A DNA stretch of 37,375 nt. It comes from UBA1715 sp036752345 (lineage in GTDB: Bacteria; Bacteroidota; Bacteroidia; Bacteroidales; UBA1715). Made by a program: the position numbers and the translations under genes. This document shows, in pieces, positions 25,603 through 33,394 of this stretch. The notes under the pieces are model-generated. The model did no database searches, was not told the DNA's origin, and worked only from the letters and a program-made list of their open reading frames with translations. How positions within the stretch are numbered: position 1 is the first letter of the stretch; every line of letters begins with the position of its first letter. The DNA lies in the NCBI GenBank assembly GCA_036752345.1, contig DAIOSV010000019.1:1-37375 (forward strand), written 5' to 3'.

Positions 25603-26892
25603 ATGAAAGGTTTCAAAAGACTTACACTTTTATGCATGCTATTTGCATTCGCAAGTGTTTCCTATGCGCAAAAACCCGTCATATCAATTACATACAAGGC
25701 TTCAGATAAATCAATAGTTGAAATCTTAAAAAATATTGAGTCCCTTGCTCATTGTAGTTTTTCATACAACAGTTCTATCATTGATTCTAAGAAAACGAAA
25801 TCTGTTTCGTTTAATAACGAACCGCTTGAAGAATGTTTGAACAAACTATTGGGACCAGGATACAAATACACCTACATTGGTAATCAAGTAATAATTACCG
25901 AGAAACCCAATACTGACGTATCTCCAGCAAAAAAGCAACCTCAAAAAATAGAAACCACAAAACCTCCACAAAATGTCACGATATACGACACAATTCCGGT
26001 ATATGACACAATAACGACATTCCTTACCTACACCGATACCATTCGCATTATTGACTCGTTGCAATATGTTGACACGGTTACCATGCAACGCTACGTTACT
26101 AACCTTCTCCACACTTCAGACCACTGCGTTACATTTTCCGGATTTTTAGGCGCTGAAATTTGTAATAGTCTGTTTTATAACGGTGGCGATTATTCCAAAT
26201 ACCTTAATGAAATACATAGCAACGAAGTTGGATATACTATAGGACTGGATGCTACCTATAAACGCAAAAACATGCTTTTTGCCACAGGTATTTCACTCTA
26301 TGACTGTCGGTTATCAAATTCATTTACCATTAAATCATATACCGATGATCCAAATATTACATACACCGATACGCTTTGGTATTGGAATTTTACAGAAATT
26401 TCTACCTACTACAAATTCAACGAATCGGGCGACTCCGTTGCGGTAACCATGCTCGACTCAACATATACCTATACGCTTCGTCAAAATCCCAAAAGAATTG
26501 AGCACGAAACAGAAAAACTGTCAACCCTTTCGTGGCAATACATAACCATACCTTTGGGCATTGGCTATCATTACAACATAACAAACACATTGGCTGTTCA
26601 ACCAAAAATAAAATTGTCGCCTATGATATTATGCAGAAGCAAAGGCGAAATTCCTAATCAAGCACTTACAGAAACTACTGATGTAAAGTCATTACTTAAG
26701 CCATTCACCGTTTCTGCCTCACTTTCGTGCGACATACTCTATTCATTGGAAGAAAATTTTTCTGTAGGATTTAAACCATTTTGTTCCATAATACCATCTA
26801 TTTTCAAACAAAACACCGAATTTCAAAGTATGGTATTCAATTTTGGATTAGAATGGGGATTTTATTACACCATACCATATGAATTATTCTAA
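25603..26892 (+). CDS. STN-domain protein with a short predicted outer-membrane barrel
   Basis: The 429 residues contain a signal peptide (1-22, ending SYAQ), an STN (secretin/TonB short N-terminal) domain (about 28-101, VEILKNIESLAHCSFSYNSS and FNNEPLEECLNKLL), a linker with repeated Tyr-Asp-Thr units (about 125-160: YDTIPVYDT, YTDTI, YVDTV) and a C-terminal barrel-like region (about 170-429) ending in Phe. STN domains usually sit on SusC-type TonB receptors that signal to FecR; here no plug or 22-strand barrel follows, since only about 260 residues remain. I infer an outer-membrane sensor that talks to the neighbouring FecR protein. The last 14 bases overlap the next gene. Confidence 0.8.
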   Translation: MKGFKRLTLLCMLFAFASVSYAQKPVISITYKASDKSIVEILKNIESLAHCSFSYNSSIIDSKKTKSVSFNNEPLEECLNKLLGPGYKYTYIGNQVIITEKPNTDVSPAKKQPQKIETTKPPQNVTIYDTIPVYDTITTFLTYTDTIRIIDSLQYVDTVTMQRYVTNLLHTSDHCVTFSGFLGAEICNSLFYNGGDYSKYLNEIHSNEVGYTIGLDATYKRKNMLFATGISLYDCRLSNSFTIKSYTDDPNITYTDTLWYWNFTEISTYYKFNESGDSVAVTMLDSTYTYTLRQNPKRIEHETEKLSTLSWQYITIPLGIGYHYNITNTLAVQPKIKLSPMILCRSKGEIPNQALTETTDVKSLLKPFTVSASLSCDILYSLEENFSVGFKPFCSIIPSIFKQNTEFQSMVFNFGLEWGFYYTIPYELF

Positions 26893-29392
26893 GAGTATAG
26901 TATTCTGCATTGCTTTGCTCTTTGTAATTCCGAGCATGGCGCAACGGAATTTTTTCTCCGCAGGATACTCGTATTCTACCTACGTATGCAACAACAAAAC
27001 CGTGCAAACATGGGGCGACAACTATTACGGACAATTGGCTCGCACCGCTGCCGATGGAGCTCTTACGGTGCCTGCCACCATACGTAATGTAACTGATATT
27101 ATTAGTATCGATGCAGGTCTTGGCAGTTTCTGTTGTGCCCTTACGTCTACCGGCCACGTGCTTTCATGGGGACATAATTTTTTCGGAGAATTAGGCATAG
27201 GTGTCAATTGTGACGGAAGTTCCGACATCTGCAAACAAGACTTCGCCGACACCGTGTTAGGCGGAGAAACCGGCACAGAATATCTTGAAAATGTGATAGC
27301 TATTGCCGTAGGTCAGACTCATGCCTACGCCCTGCTAGCTTCAGGAGAAGTTGTAGCTTGGGGAAGCAATGCCTATGGGCAAATTGGCGATGGAACCACT
27401 GTTGATAAAAATGTACCTGTGTTTGTTATGAAAAATGGTACAGAACGTCTTTCGCAAATAAAAATGATAGCTGCCGGCGGACATCACGGCTATGCACTTA
27501 CAAATCAAGGAACTGTGTATGCTTGGGGAAACAATCAAGTGAACCAATTAGGTTGTGGCGACAGCGACACACACCTGTACCCCAAGTTAGTGATTGATGC
27601 CAACGGCACCACAATCTCAAACATTGCTGCAATTGACGGCGGAATGCAGTTTGGACTAATGCTCACAACCAATAAAACAGTATATGGTTTGGGAGCATAT
27701 AAAGGAACTCACCTTGACAAAAACGGAATCAATTATCAAACCACCACCTATGCACAATTAGTATTAGGTGGAGAAACACCAAACACGTATTTACAAAATG
27801 TTTCAGCTATTTCTGCGGGATTTTCTCATTCTATGGCTATTACTACCGAAAACGGCAAAAACTACGTTGTTTCATGGGGAGATAATCGTTTTAGCGACTT
27901 ATTTCAAACTACCGGAGGACAGCTTGGCAACAATAATACAACTCTAAAACAAGCCTTCACTCCTACATACATGCGCACTTCTACCGGTAAAATTACAGAT
28001 GTAACAAAAATCAATGCCGGTTGTGGTGTTTCATTAGTAGAAACTACTATTCTAAACAAAACGGCATTCTACACATGCGGCTGCAACAAAGACGGACAAC
28101 TTGGTTTTGGAGACAATGGCGATAGATACGTTCTCACCAAACTCGCATCTGTTTGCCCTTCCTATTGTAGCGAATTTTCTTATAATGCTGACACTACGCT
28201 ATGCCGACCAATTTTTCATACGATAGAGTTACCCTGCTCTGTAAATTCTTTCGATTTTAAATGGTACGAAAACGATATGCTCATACCTAACACAGAAAAC
28301 AACATACTCGTTCTTCGTCAAGGGAAATATGCCACAACCATCATTGATAAAACAAACGATTGTGCAAACCGCTCCGCCACATTCAATGTGTACGAAAAAG
28401 AAGCTGATTTTCAAATGATTAACACCTCGTTTTGCGACGACGACATCACGTTTAAAATCATTGGAGAAGGAACGTTTAACTGGTACAACAAAAATGGTGG
28501 ATACAAACTAGGCTCCGGTTATAGCATAACAACGCCAAAATCATTGTGCGATGAAATTATTGCCGATAGTGTGTATGAAATTTGGGTTGAACATAAAAAT
28601 GTTTGTCAGCCGTTGCCTATGCGCAGTGTCAAAAAATGCGATTGCAATATAACGTCGCCGACAACTACTGGCGATGAATTGTGCTACAACCGTGAAGCAA
28701 CTCTTTCTGCCGTTGGTGATAGCGTTGTTTGGTATGCCGATAGTTTACTCCAATATCCGATACGATTAGGCAACACATACCAAACTACGTACAACGAAAT
28801 TGGCGACGTGTATTTTTACGCTACGCAAATTCAAAACAGATGCGAAAGCAAAGCTACACCAACATTACTTTCACTTTACTTTTGCGAACCGTGGTATTCT
28901 ATTTCAGGGACTGTAATTGACAACACAGACAATCCAATAGAAAACACAATCGTATATTTCTATAGCAATGATGCACTCACGGCCACAGATTCATGCACAA
29001 CCGACAGCGAAGGCAAATTCAAAATCTTTACCCATCAAACAACCGGAAAAATTCTCGTAAAATCTCCATCTTCAGTTCTCAACGATACATGGGCAGGAAA
29101 CAAAATTGAGAAAGAAAATGCGTACGAATTTGTTGTAGATGCCGACATAAAATACGTTACCATTACGCTCCTCCCTTTTTCTACGGGATGTACCACAATT
29201 GAAGCAACCACTATCTGGAACAATGGTAAAACCGCAGCTATTTATTCAATTGACGGGAAATTACTAAAAACAATCTCTATTGAAAATCAACCATTTTCAA
29301 TTCTTCAAACATACAAGCAACCGATTATTGTACTCATTACCAATGAAGATGAAGAAATCCACACGTTACAAATAATCAGTCATGCCAATTAA
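26879..29392 (+). CDS. Secreted RCC1-repeat propeller with Ig-like modules, CRD and possible T9SS tail
   Basis: The 837 residues begin with a signal peptide (1-22, ending SMAQ). Seven RCC1-type repeats span about 27-430; cores include WGDNYYGQLA, WGHNFFGELG, WGSNAYGQIG, WGNNQVNQLG and CGCNKDGQLGFGD, with two divergent ones at about 268-279 and 333-350. They should form a seven-blade propeller. Cys-containing Ig-like modules follow (about 430-670), then a carboxypeptidase-regulatory-like domain (about 672-765) and an end region (780-837, IYSIDGKLLKTI and IIVLITNEDEEIHTL) resembling a type A T9SS sorting domain, though without strong diagnostic residues. The ATG at 26879 lies inside the upstream gene and is followed directly by the signal peptide, indicating translational coupling. 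Ligand and function are unknown. Confidence 0.85.
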   Translation: MNYSKSIVFCIALLFVIPSMAQRNFFSAGYSYSTYVCNNKTVQTWGDNYYGQLARTAADGALTVPATIRNVTDIISIDAGLGSFCCALTSTGHVLSWGHNFFGELGIGVNCDGSSDICKQDFADTVLGGETGTEYLENVIAIAVGQTHAYALLASGEVVAWGSNAYGQIGDGTTVDKNVPVFVMKNGTERLSQIKMIAAGGHHGYALTNQGTVYAWGNNQVNQLGCGDSDTHLYPKLVIDANGTTISNIAAIDGGMQFGLMLTTNKTVYGLGAYKGTHLDKNGINYQTTTYAQLVLGGETPNTYLQNVSAISAGFSHSMAITTENGKNYVVSWGDNRFSDLFQTTGGQLGNNNTTLKQAFTPTYMRTSTGKITDVTKINAGCGVSLVETTILNKTAFYTCGCNKDGQLGFGDNGDRYVLTKLASVCPSYCSEFSYNADTTLCRPIFHTIELPCSVNSFDFKWYENDMLIPNTENNILVLRQGKYATTIIDKTNDCANRSATFNVYEKEADFQMINTSFCDDDITFKIIGEGTFNWYNKNGGYKLGSGYSITTPKSLCDEIIADSVYEIWVEHKNVCQPLPMRSVKKCDCNITSPTTTGDELCYNREATLSAVGDSVVWYADSLLQYPIRLGNTYQTTYNEIGDVYFYATQIQNRCESKATPTLLSLYFCEPWYSISGTVIDNTDNPIENTIVYFYSNDALTATDSCTTDSEGKFKIFTHQTTGKILVKSPSSVLNDTWAGNKIEKENAYEFVVDADIKYVTITLLPFSTGCTTIEATTIWNNGKTAAIYSIDGKLLKTISIENQPFSILQTYKQPIIVLITNEDEEIHTLQIISHAN

Positions 29393-29397
29393 AAAGG

Positions 29398-29405
29398 TAT
29401 ATTTG
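29398..29405 (+). promoter_or_regulatory. -7 promoter element before the DEAD-box helicase
   Basis: TATATTTG matches TAnnTTTG, 16 bases before the helicase ATG and 6 bases after the stop of the RCC1 gene. It suggests the helicase is transcribed separately from the sigma operon. No good -33 element. Confidence 0.5.
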
Positions 29406-29421
29406 CACAAAATAAACAACA

Positions 29422-30678
29422 ATGAAATTCGAAGACTATCATATCAGCAAAAAAATCAAGCAGAGCCTTGATGAATTAGATTTTAAGCGCCCTACCGACA
29501 TTCAATTCAAAGCAATTACGCCAATACTCAAAGGTGACGACGTGCTTGCTATAGCGCAAACAGGTACGGGAAAAACCGCTGCTTTTGTGATTCCTGCGCT
29601 TGAAGTTCTTACGCGAAGCCATGCAAAAGGATACAATAATGGAGCTATTCGCACAATAGTAATGGAGCCTACGCGCGAATTGGTGATACAAACCGCAGAA
29701 GTCTTCCGCTCTATTGGCAAATATCTTGACTTAACCGTGCTTGGCTTGTTTGGCGGTGTAGAACAAGACCCACAAATTGCTCGCCTCAAAAATGGTGTGG
29801 ACGTATTGGTCTGTACTCCAGGACGATTATTCGACCTTGTGAGTCAAGGATACGTTAATCTCCATGGCATTAAACTTTTGGTGCTCGACGAAGCCGACCA
29901 AATGCTTGATTTAGGATTCATTGGCGACATTCGACAATTGATAAAATTATTGCCTCGCTACCGCCAAACATTGTTTTTCTCGGCTACCATCAATCCCGAA
30001 ATTAAAGAACTTGCATACTCATTAGTTTCAAAACCGGTAAAAATTGAAATTTCTCCGAAAGATCCTGTTTCGAAACACGTGAACCACTTTGTTTCATACA
30101 TTGAAATGGACGACAAACGATTCTTTTTAGAACGTTTAATTAAAGAAAATCCGGAAGACAAAATGTTAGTATTTGTTCGTACAAAAGTGCGTGCCGAGCG
30201 CGTAAAAAGCGCTATGGAACGCGCCGACATTCAATGCGACACAATACACGGGGATAAAACCCAACAAGAACGAAACAAAGTGATGCAAGATTTTCGGTCC
30301 GGTGCCCTAAAAGTATTGATTGCAACTGACGTTTCAGCCAGAGGAATTGACATTCCAAACATTGAAACGGTTATAAACTACGATTTACCAGAGCAAACAG
30401 AGAACTACGTTCACCGTGTTGGTCGTACCGGTCGTGGCAATAAATTCGGAACGTCTATCTCATTTTGTAGCAAGGAAGAACGTCCTCTTTTGGAAGAAAT
30501 TGAGACCTATCTTACCAAACCAATTTCGGAACTTAGCATAGATGCAAGCACATACAAAGAAACGGTTAAAATGACAACCGACAAGTCACAAGGAGATTTG
30601 AACTCCATATTAAGTGAATGCGAACGCATAGACGAAATCAAGAGAAAGAAAGCGAAAACAAAAGGAAAGAAAAAATAA
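29422..30678 (+). CDS. DEAD-box ATP-dependent RNA helicase
   Basis: All core motifs are present in this 418-residue protein: Q motif RPTDIQFKAI (23-32), motif I AQTGTGKT (45-52), Ia PTRELVIQ (83-90), GG at 111-112, TPGRL (132-136), DEAD (156-159), SAT (187-189), and in the second RecA domain ATDVSARGID and HRVGRTGRG. A short lysine-rich tail (KRKKAKTKGKKK) follows. The length and tail resemble the RhlE/CsdA-like minimal helicases of Bacteroidota, which remodel RNA in ribosome assembly, mRNA decay or cold adaptation; the exact subtype cannot be fixed. It is convergent with the nucleoside-recognition gene, with 7 bases between the stops. Confidence 0.93.
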   Translation: MKFEDYHISKKIKQSLDELDFKRPTDIQFKAITPILKGDDVLAIAQTGTGKTAAFVIPALEVLTRSHAKGYNNGAIRTIVMEPTRELVIQTAEVFRSIGKYLDLTVLGLFGGVEQDPQIARLKNGVDVLVCTPGRLFDLVSQGYVNLHGIKLLVLDEADQMLDLGFIGDIRQLIKLLPRYRQTLFFSATINPEIKELAYSLVSKPVKIEISPKDPVSKHVNHFVSYIEMDDKRFFLERLIKENPEDKMLVFVRTKVRAERVKSAMERADIQCDTIHGDKTQQERNKVMQDFRSGALKVLIATDVSARGIDIPNIETVINYDLPEQTENYVHRVGRTGRGNKFGTSISFCSKEERPLLEEIETYLTKPISELSIDASTYKETVKMTTDKSQGDLNSILSECERIDEIKRKKAKTKGKKK

Positions 30679-30685
30679 AGTACTT

Positions 30686-31648
30686 CTATTTTCTCATAAA
30701 AACACGAAGAAACGTTTTGTCCGAAATGTGTTTTGTAGCATGCACTACAAGAAACATTATAACAAACGCAAACACAGCACGAAACAAAAACACACCGGTC
30801 CAATCTGCGCCCATTGAAATCATCAACAAGGAATCTTCAATAAGGCTATGAAATAAACCGAGAAACGACATGGAGTAAAACACTTCTCGCGGAGGTATTT
30901 CCTTGTGCTGACATTCGTCAATGAGCAAACCGCCACCATAGGCGATTCCCAACGTAAGCCCCACCACGGTCAACGGCAACACTTCTTCTCCAATTCCCAT
31001 CCAGCCAAGAGCAGGCTTAAGAACTGCGTTCAAAAGGTTTATAATACCCGTTATCTGCAATATATGCAACACTATGACTAAACAGAAAATTACACACGTT
31101 ATCAACGCATAATGCTGCAATTCATGCAAAGCCCACACGCCCCAACTAAGGTGTTCTGAACTTCCTACTAACGGCATTGAAAGTGGTTGCTGTAACCATC
31201 CAAAAATGGTGTAAATATTTGAAAGAATAATGCCTGCTACAATAGCAAATCCAAAACGGATGCAAAACATTACCCACAAACGGATGCCCGTCTTTTTTGC
31301 AATGGTCAATTCTATAGGAAACGTGTGCGCTATGAGCGACATCACACACAACGTGGTCATTTGCGCAACCGTTATAGGCTCCATAAACGGATAAATAGCA
31401 AACATGGCAATAAATCCCCCATAAATGTTCACAATCATGGTAGAAAGCCATACCAAAGCCATTTCCGGCGGTAAATTCACAATCTGCATCACCGGCGTGA
31501 GCACATTGCTTATTGGTTCAAGCAAATTTAATTCCTGTATTATGCGAATAACGAAAGAAATTGGAATCATGAATTTGAACAAAATGAAACACGCGTTTTT
31601 GGTGCGTTCAAATACATATTTCCAAAAATCATGAAATGATTCTTTCAT
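30686..31648 (-). CDS. Nucleoside-recognition (Gate) domain membrane protein
   Basis: This 320-residue protein is strongly hydrophobic with about eight membrane segments. It carries two Gate-type regions (nucleoside-recognition domain), seen as PPEMALVWLSTMIVNIYGGF (60-79) and GLTLGIAYGGGLLIDE in the second half. The family includes spore maturation proteins SpmA/SpmB and YjiH-like proteins; transported substrate is not known. The ATG shares four bases (ATGA) with the stop of the phosphatase gene, so it is the last gene of a coupled minus-strand operon. Confidence 0.8.
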   Translation of the reverse strand: MKESFHDFWKYVFERTKNACFILFKFMIPISFVIRIIQELNLLEPISNVLTPVMQIVNLPPEMALVWLSTMIVNIYGGFIAMFAIYPFMEPITVAQMTTLCVMSLIAHTFPIELTIAKKTGIRLWVMFCIRFGFAIVAGIILSNIYTIFGWLQQPLSMPLVGSSEHLSWGVWALHELQHYALITCVIFCLVIVLHILQITGIINLLNAVLKPALGWMGIGEEVLPLTVVGLTLGIAYGGGLLIDECQHKEIPPREVFYSMSFLGLFHSLIEDSLLMISMGADWTGVFLFRAVFAFVIMFLVVHATKHISDKTFLRVFMRK

Positions 31649-32127
31649 TTTGCTTCCAATGCGTCTAATAACTTGGCACAGCCAACTTCAAGCATATCTA
31701 TCACCAACTCAAAACCGGCATCTCCTCCATAATATGGGTCTGGTACAGAAGTTCGGCAAAATTCAGGGCAAAATTGAACCATACGATGAATCTTACTCCG
31801 TTGTTCGTCGGTTTGTGCTATATGGCGCAAGTCGCTCACATTTTCATTGTCCATGCCAATAATAAGATCAAACTTGTCAAAATCTGCTTTTGTTACCGGA
31901 CGAGAACGATGCGTAATAATATATCCGCGGCGTTGTGCATGATACAACATTCTATGGTCTGCCGAATCACCCTCATGATAGTCCAAAATGCCTGCCGAAT
32001 CTATTTCATAGGCATCAGTCAAACCACGTTTTTCTACCAAACTTTGCAGAATTGTTTCTGCCAATGGCGAACGACATATATTGCCAAGGCAAACAAATAA
32101 AATTTTACGTGGATTAGATTGTTTCAC
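31645..32127 (-). CDS. Low-molecular-weight protein tyrosine phosphatase
   Basis: The 160-residue protein has the catalytic P-loop C13-LGNIC-R19-S and the general-acid motif D130-PYYGG, both complete. It should remove phosphate from protein tyrosines; in other bacteria such enzymes often counter tyrosine kinases for capsule export, but no kinase or capsule gene is nearby. The start is a GTG at 32127, seven residues before the usual family start (KILFVCLGN). The frame stays open into the N gap 14 bases upstream, so a start inside the gap cannot be excluded. It overlaps the end of cinA by 14 bases and the next gene by 4. Confidence 0.9.
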   Translation of the reverse strand: MKQSNPRKILFVCLGNICRSPLAETILQSLVEKRGLTDAYEIDSAGILDYHEGDSADHRMLYHAQRRGYIITHRSRPVTKADFDKFDLIIGMDNENVSDLRHIAQTDEQRSKIHRMVQFCPEFCRTSVPDPYYGGDAGFELVIDMLEVGCAKLLDALEAK

Positions 32128-33154
32128 CGTGTTCAGATAANNNNNNNNNNNNNNNNNNNNNNNNNNNNNNNNNNNNNNNNNNNNNNNNNNNNNNNNNNNN
32201 NNNNNNNNNNNNNNNNNNNNNNNNNNNNNNNNNNNNNNNNGAAATCACACTGCCCCAATAATACGCAGAACTACCCGGCACACGCGTTATTTTTCCGGAA
32301 ATATTTCCTCCGGTGCAACTTTCGGCGGTTGAAACCGTTGCATGATGTTTGAGCAACAAGGCGCCCACGCGTTCTTCCATGGTTTCGTCGTCAAACGCAC
32401 AAATGTACGGATTGATTATAGCGCGCAACTTTTGCTCTTCTTGTGCAACAAGCTCATGCGCACGCGCTTGCGTTTCAGCCGTACACGACATTCGCAGTTT
32501 CACCAAACCAGGAACCGGCAAATATGCCAAATGAATCTCCTTTGGCAACTGATTTTCCCACTCACCTATCATTTCGGCCAATTTTGATTCTGCAATATTG
32601 GTCACAATTATATGGCGATGGAAAATAGCCGGCAATTTAAATTTCTCTTGCAACCATGAAATTACCGACTTAGACATTATTTCTTTCATCTCATGTGGCA
32701 CTCCGGGAAGCGACACCACAACGTGCCCATTTTTTTCAAACCACATCCCCGAGGCTGTTCCACAAGGATTTGGCACAAAACGAGCGGTTTTGGGAAATTG
32801 AGCCTGCGTAAGATTTTTTTCGTTTATATCTTGGTTGCGAGCACGCACATAGCGAGCCATACCATCGTATGCCTGCTGATTAAATTCAAGTTCAGTTTCG
32901 AAAAAATCACACAACACCAATTTCGTTATATCATCATTCGTCGGACCTAAGCCTCCGGTAATGATAACCACTTCATTTTCAGCAATTATACGAGCAAGTG
33001 TTTCAAGTATTTGGCTACGTTCATCGCCAATGGTTTCTGCACAATGAATGCTAAAACCTACAGCCGACAATTGCTCGCCAATCCAAGCAGCATTGGTGTT
33101 AATGGTTTTTCCAATTAATAACTCATCACCTATACTTATCAGTGCCGCATTCAT
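32114..33154 (-). CDS. cinA: CinA-family protein (contains an assembly gap)
   Basis: The N-terminal molybdopterin-binding-like domain (ISIGDELLIGKTINTNAAWI at 7-26, GGLGPTNDD at 67-75) and the start of the C-terminal nicotinamide-nucleotide amidase domain (TAESCTGG, GSSAYYWGSVI) are seen over 304 residues. After the gap only eight residues and the stop remain. Family members are ADP-ribose pyrophosphatase/NMN deamidase enzymes that recycle pyridine nucleotides, sometimes linked to competence. The IAGP..GG and KPVGTVWIA part of the amidase domain should lie in the gap. At normal length (about 415) some 100 residues are missing, so the true gap is near 300 bases; 100 N happens to keep the frame. 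The ATG overlaps the stop of the pspC-like gene by one base (TAATG). Confidence 0.93.
   Translation of the reverse strand: MNAALISIGDELLIGKTINTNAAWIGEQLSAVGFSIHCAETIGDERSQILETLARIIAENEVVIITGGLGPTNDDITKLVLCDFFETELEFNQQAYDGMARYVRARNQDINEKNLTQAQFPKTARFVPNPCGTASGMWFEKNGHVVVSLPGVPHEMKEIMSKSVISWLQEKFKLPAIFHRHIIVTNIAESKLAEMIGEWENQLPKEIHLAYLPVPGLVKLRMSCTAETQARAHELVAQEEQKLRAIINPYICAFDDETMEERVGALLLKHHATVSTAESCTGGNISGKITRVPGSSAYYWGSVIXXXXXXXXXXXXXXXXXXXXXXXXXXXXXXXXXXLSEHGETI
32141..32240. other. Assembly gap of 100 N inside cinA
   Basis: Exactly 100 unknown bases. The conserved second half of the CinA amidase domain is absent from both flanks, so the real gap is probably near 300 bases. Confidence 0.97.
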
Positions 33155-33327
33155 TAGTTTGGCATTAAAATCAAACTAATAATATACACCCAAAATCCAA
33201 CAGAACCACACAATGCGGCTACTACAAATATAATTCGCGCAAGTGTAACGTCAATTCCGAAATATTCTGCGTAACCTGCTGCTACGCCTGCTATCATTTT
33301 GTTTGAAGATCTTTTTAATGTTGCCAT
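33154..33327 (-). CDS. Small PspC-domain membrane protein
   Basis: This 57-residue gene reads MATLKRSSNKMIAGVAAGYA, then EYFGIDVTLARIIFVVAALC and a second hydrophobic half ending in LILMPN. That is the PspC pattern: K/R-rich start, IAGVaaGyAeyfgid, a conserved arginine before the helix, and a final MP. PspC proteins sit in the inner membrane and are linked to phage-shock/envelope stress in enterobacteria; stand-alone short forms are common in Bacteroidota and have unknown roles. The stop overlaps the cinA ATG (TAATG), so the two are translationally coupled, and it is the first gene of the four-gene minus-strand operon. A consensus -7 element precedes it. Confidence 0.88.
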   Translation of the reverse strand: MATLKRSSNKMIAGVAAGYAEYFGIDVTLARIIFVVAALCGSVGFWVYIISLILMPN

Positions 33328-33353
33328 TTTTGATAATTATTAAATTATTGCTA

Positions 33354-33361
33354 CAAAAGTA
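33354..33361 (-). promoter_or_regulatory. -7 promoter element for the pspC-cinA operon
   Basis: The minus strand reads TACTTTTG, an exact TAnnTTTG, 26 bases before the pspC-like ATG. It lies 11 bases from the divergent element at 33373, so the two promoters overlap. Confidence 0.55.
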
Positions 33362-33372
33362 ATCAGATTTCA

Positions 33373-33380
33373 TAAATTTG
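33373..33380 (+). promoter_or_regulatory. -7 promoter element before the Nif3-like gene
   Basis: TAAATTTG matches TAnnTTTG, 14 bases before the ATG at 33395, implying a very short leader. A TTG at 33348-33350 is a possible -33 element with 22 bases between. Confidence 0.5.
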
Positions 33381-33394
33381 GAAAAAATACGCCT

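Noticed and set aside
25603..26892. STN protein as a truncated SusC receptor
   Set aside because: It ends with a typical barrel C-terminus (Phe) and overlaps the next gene, and its linker and barrel look intact; a broken gene would show frame remnants downstream, which I do not see.
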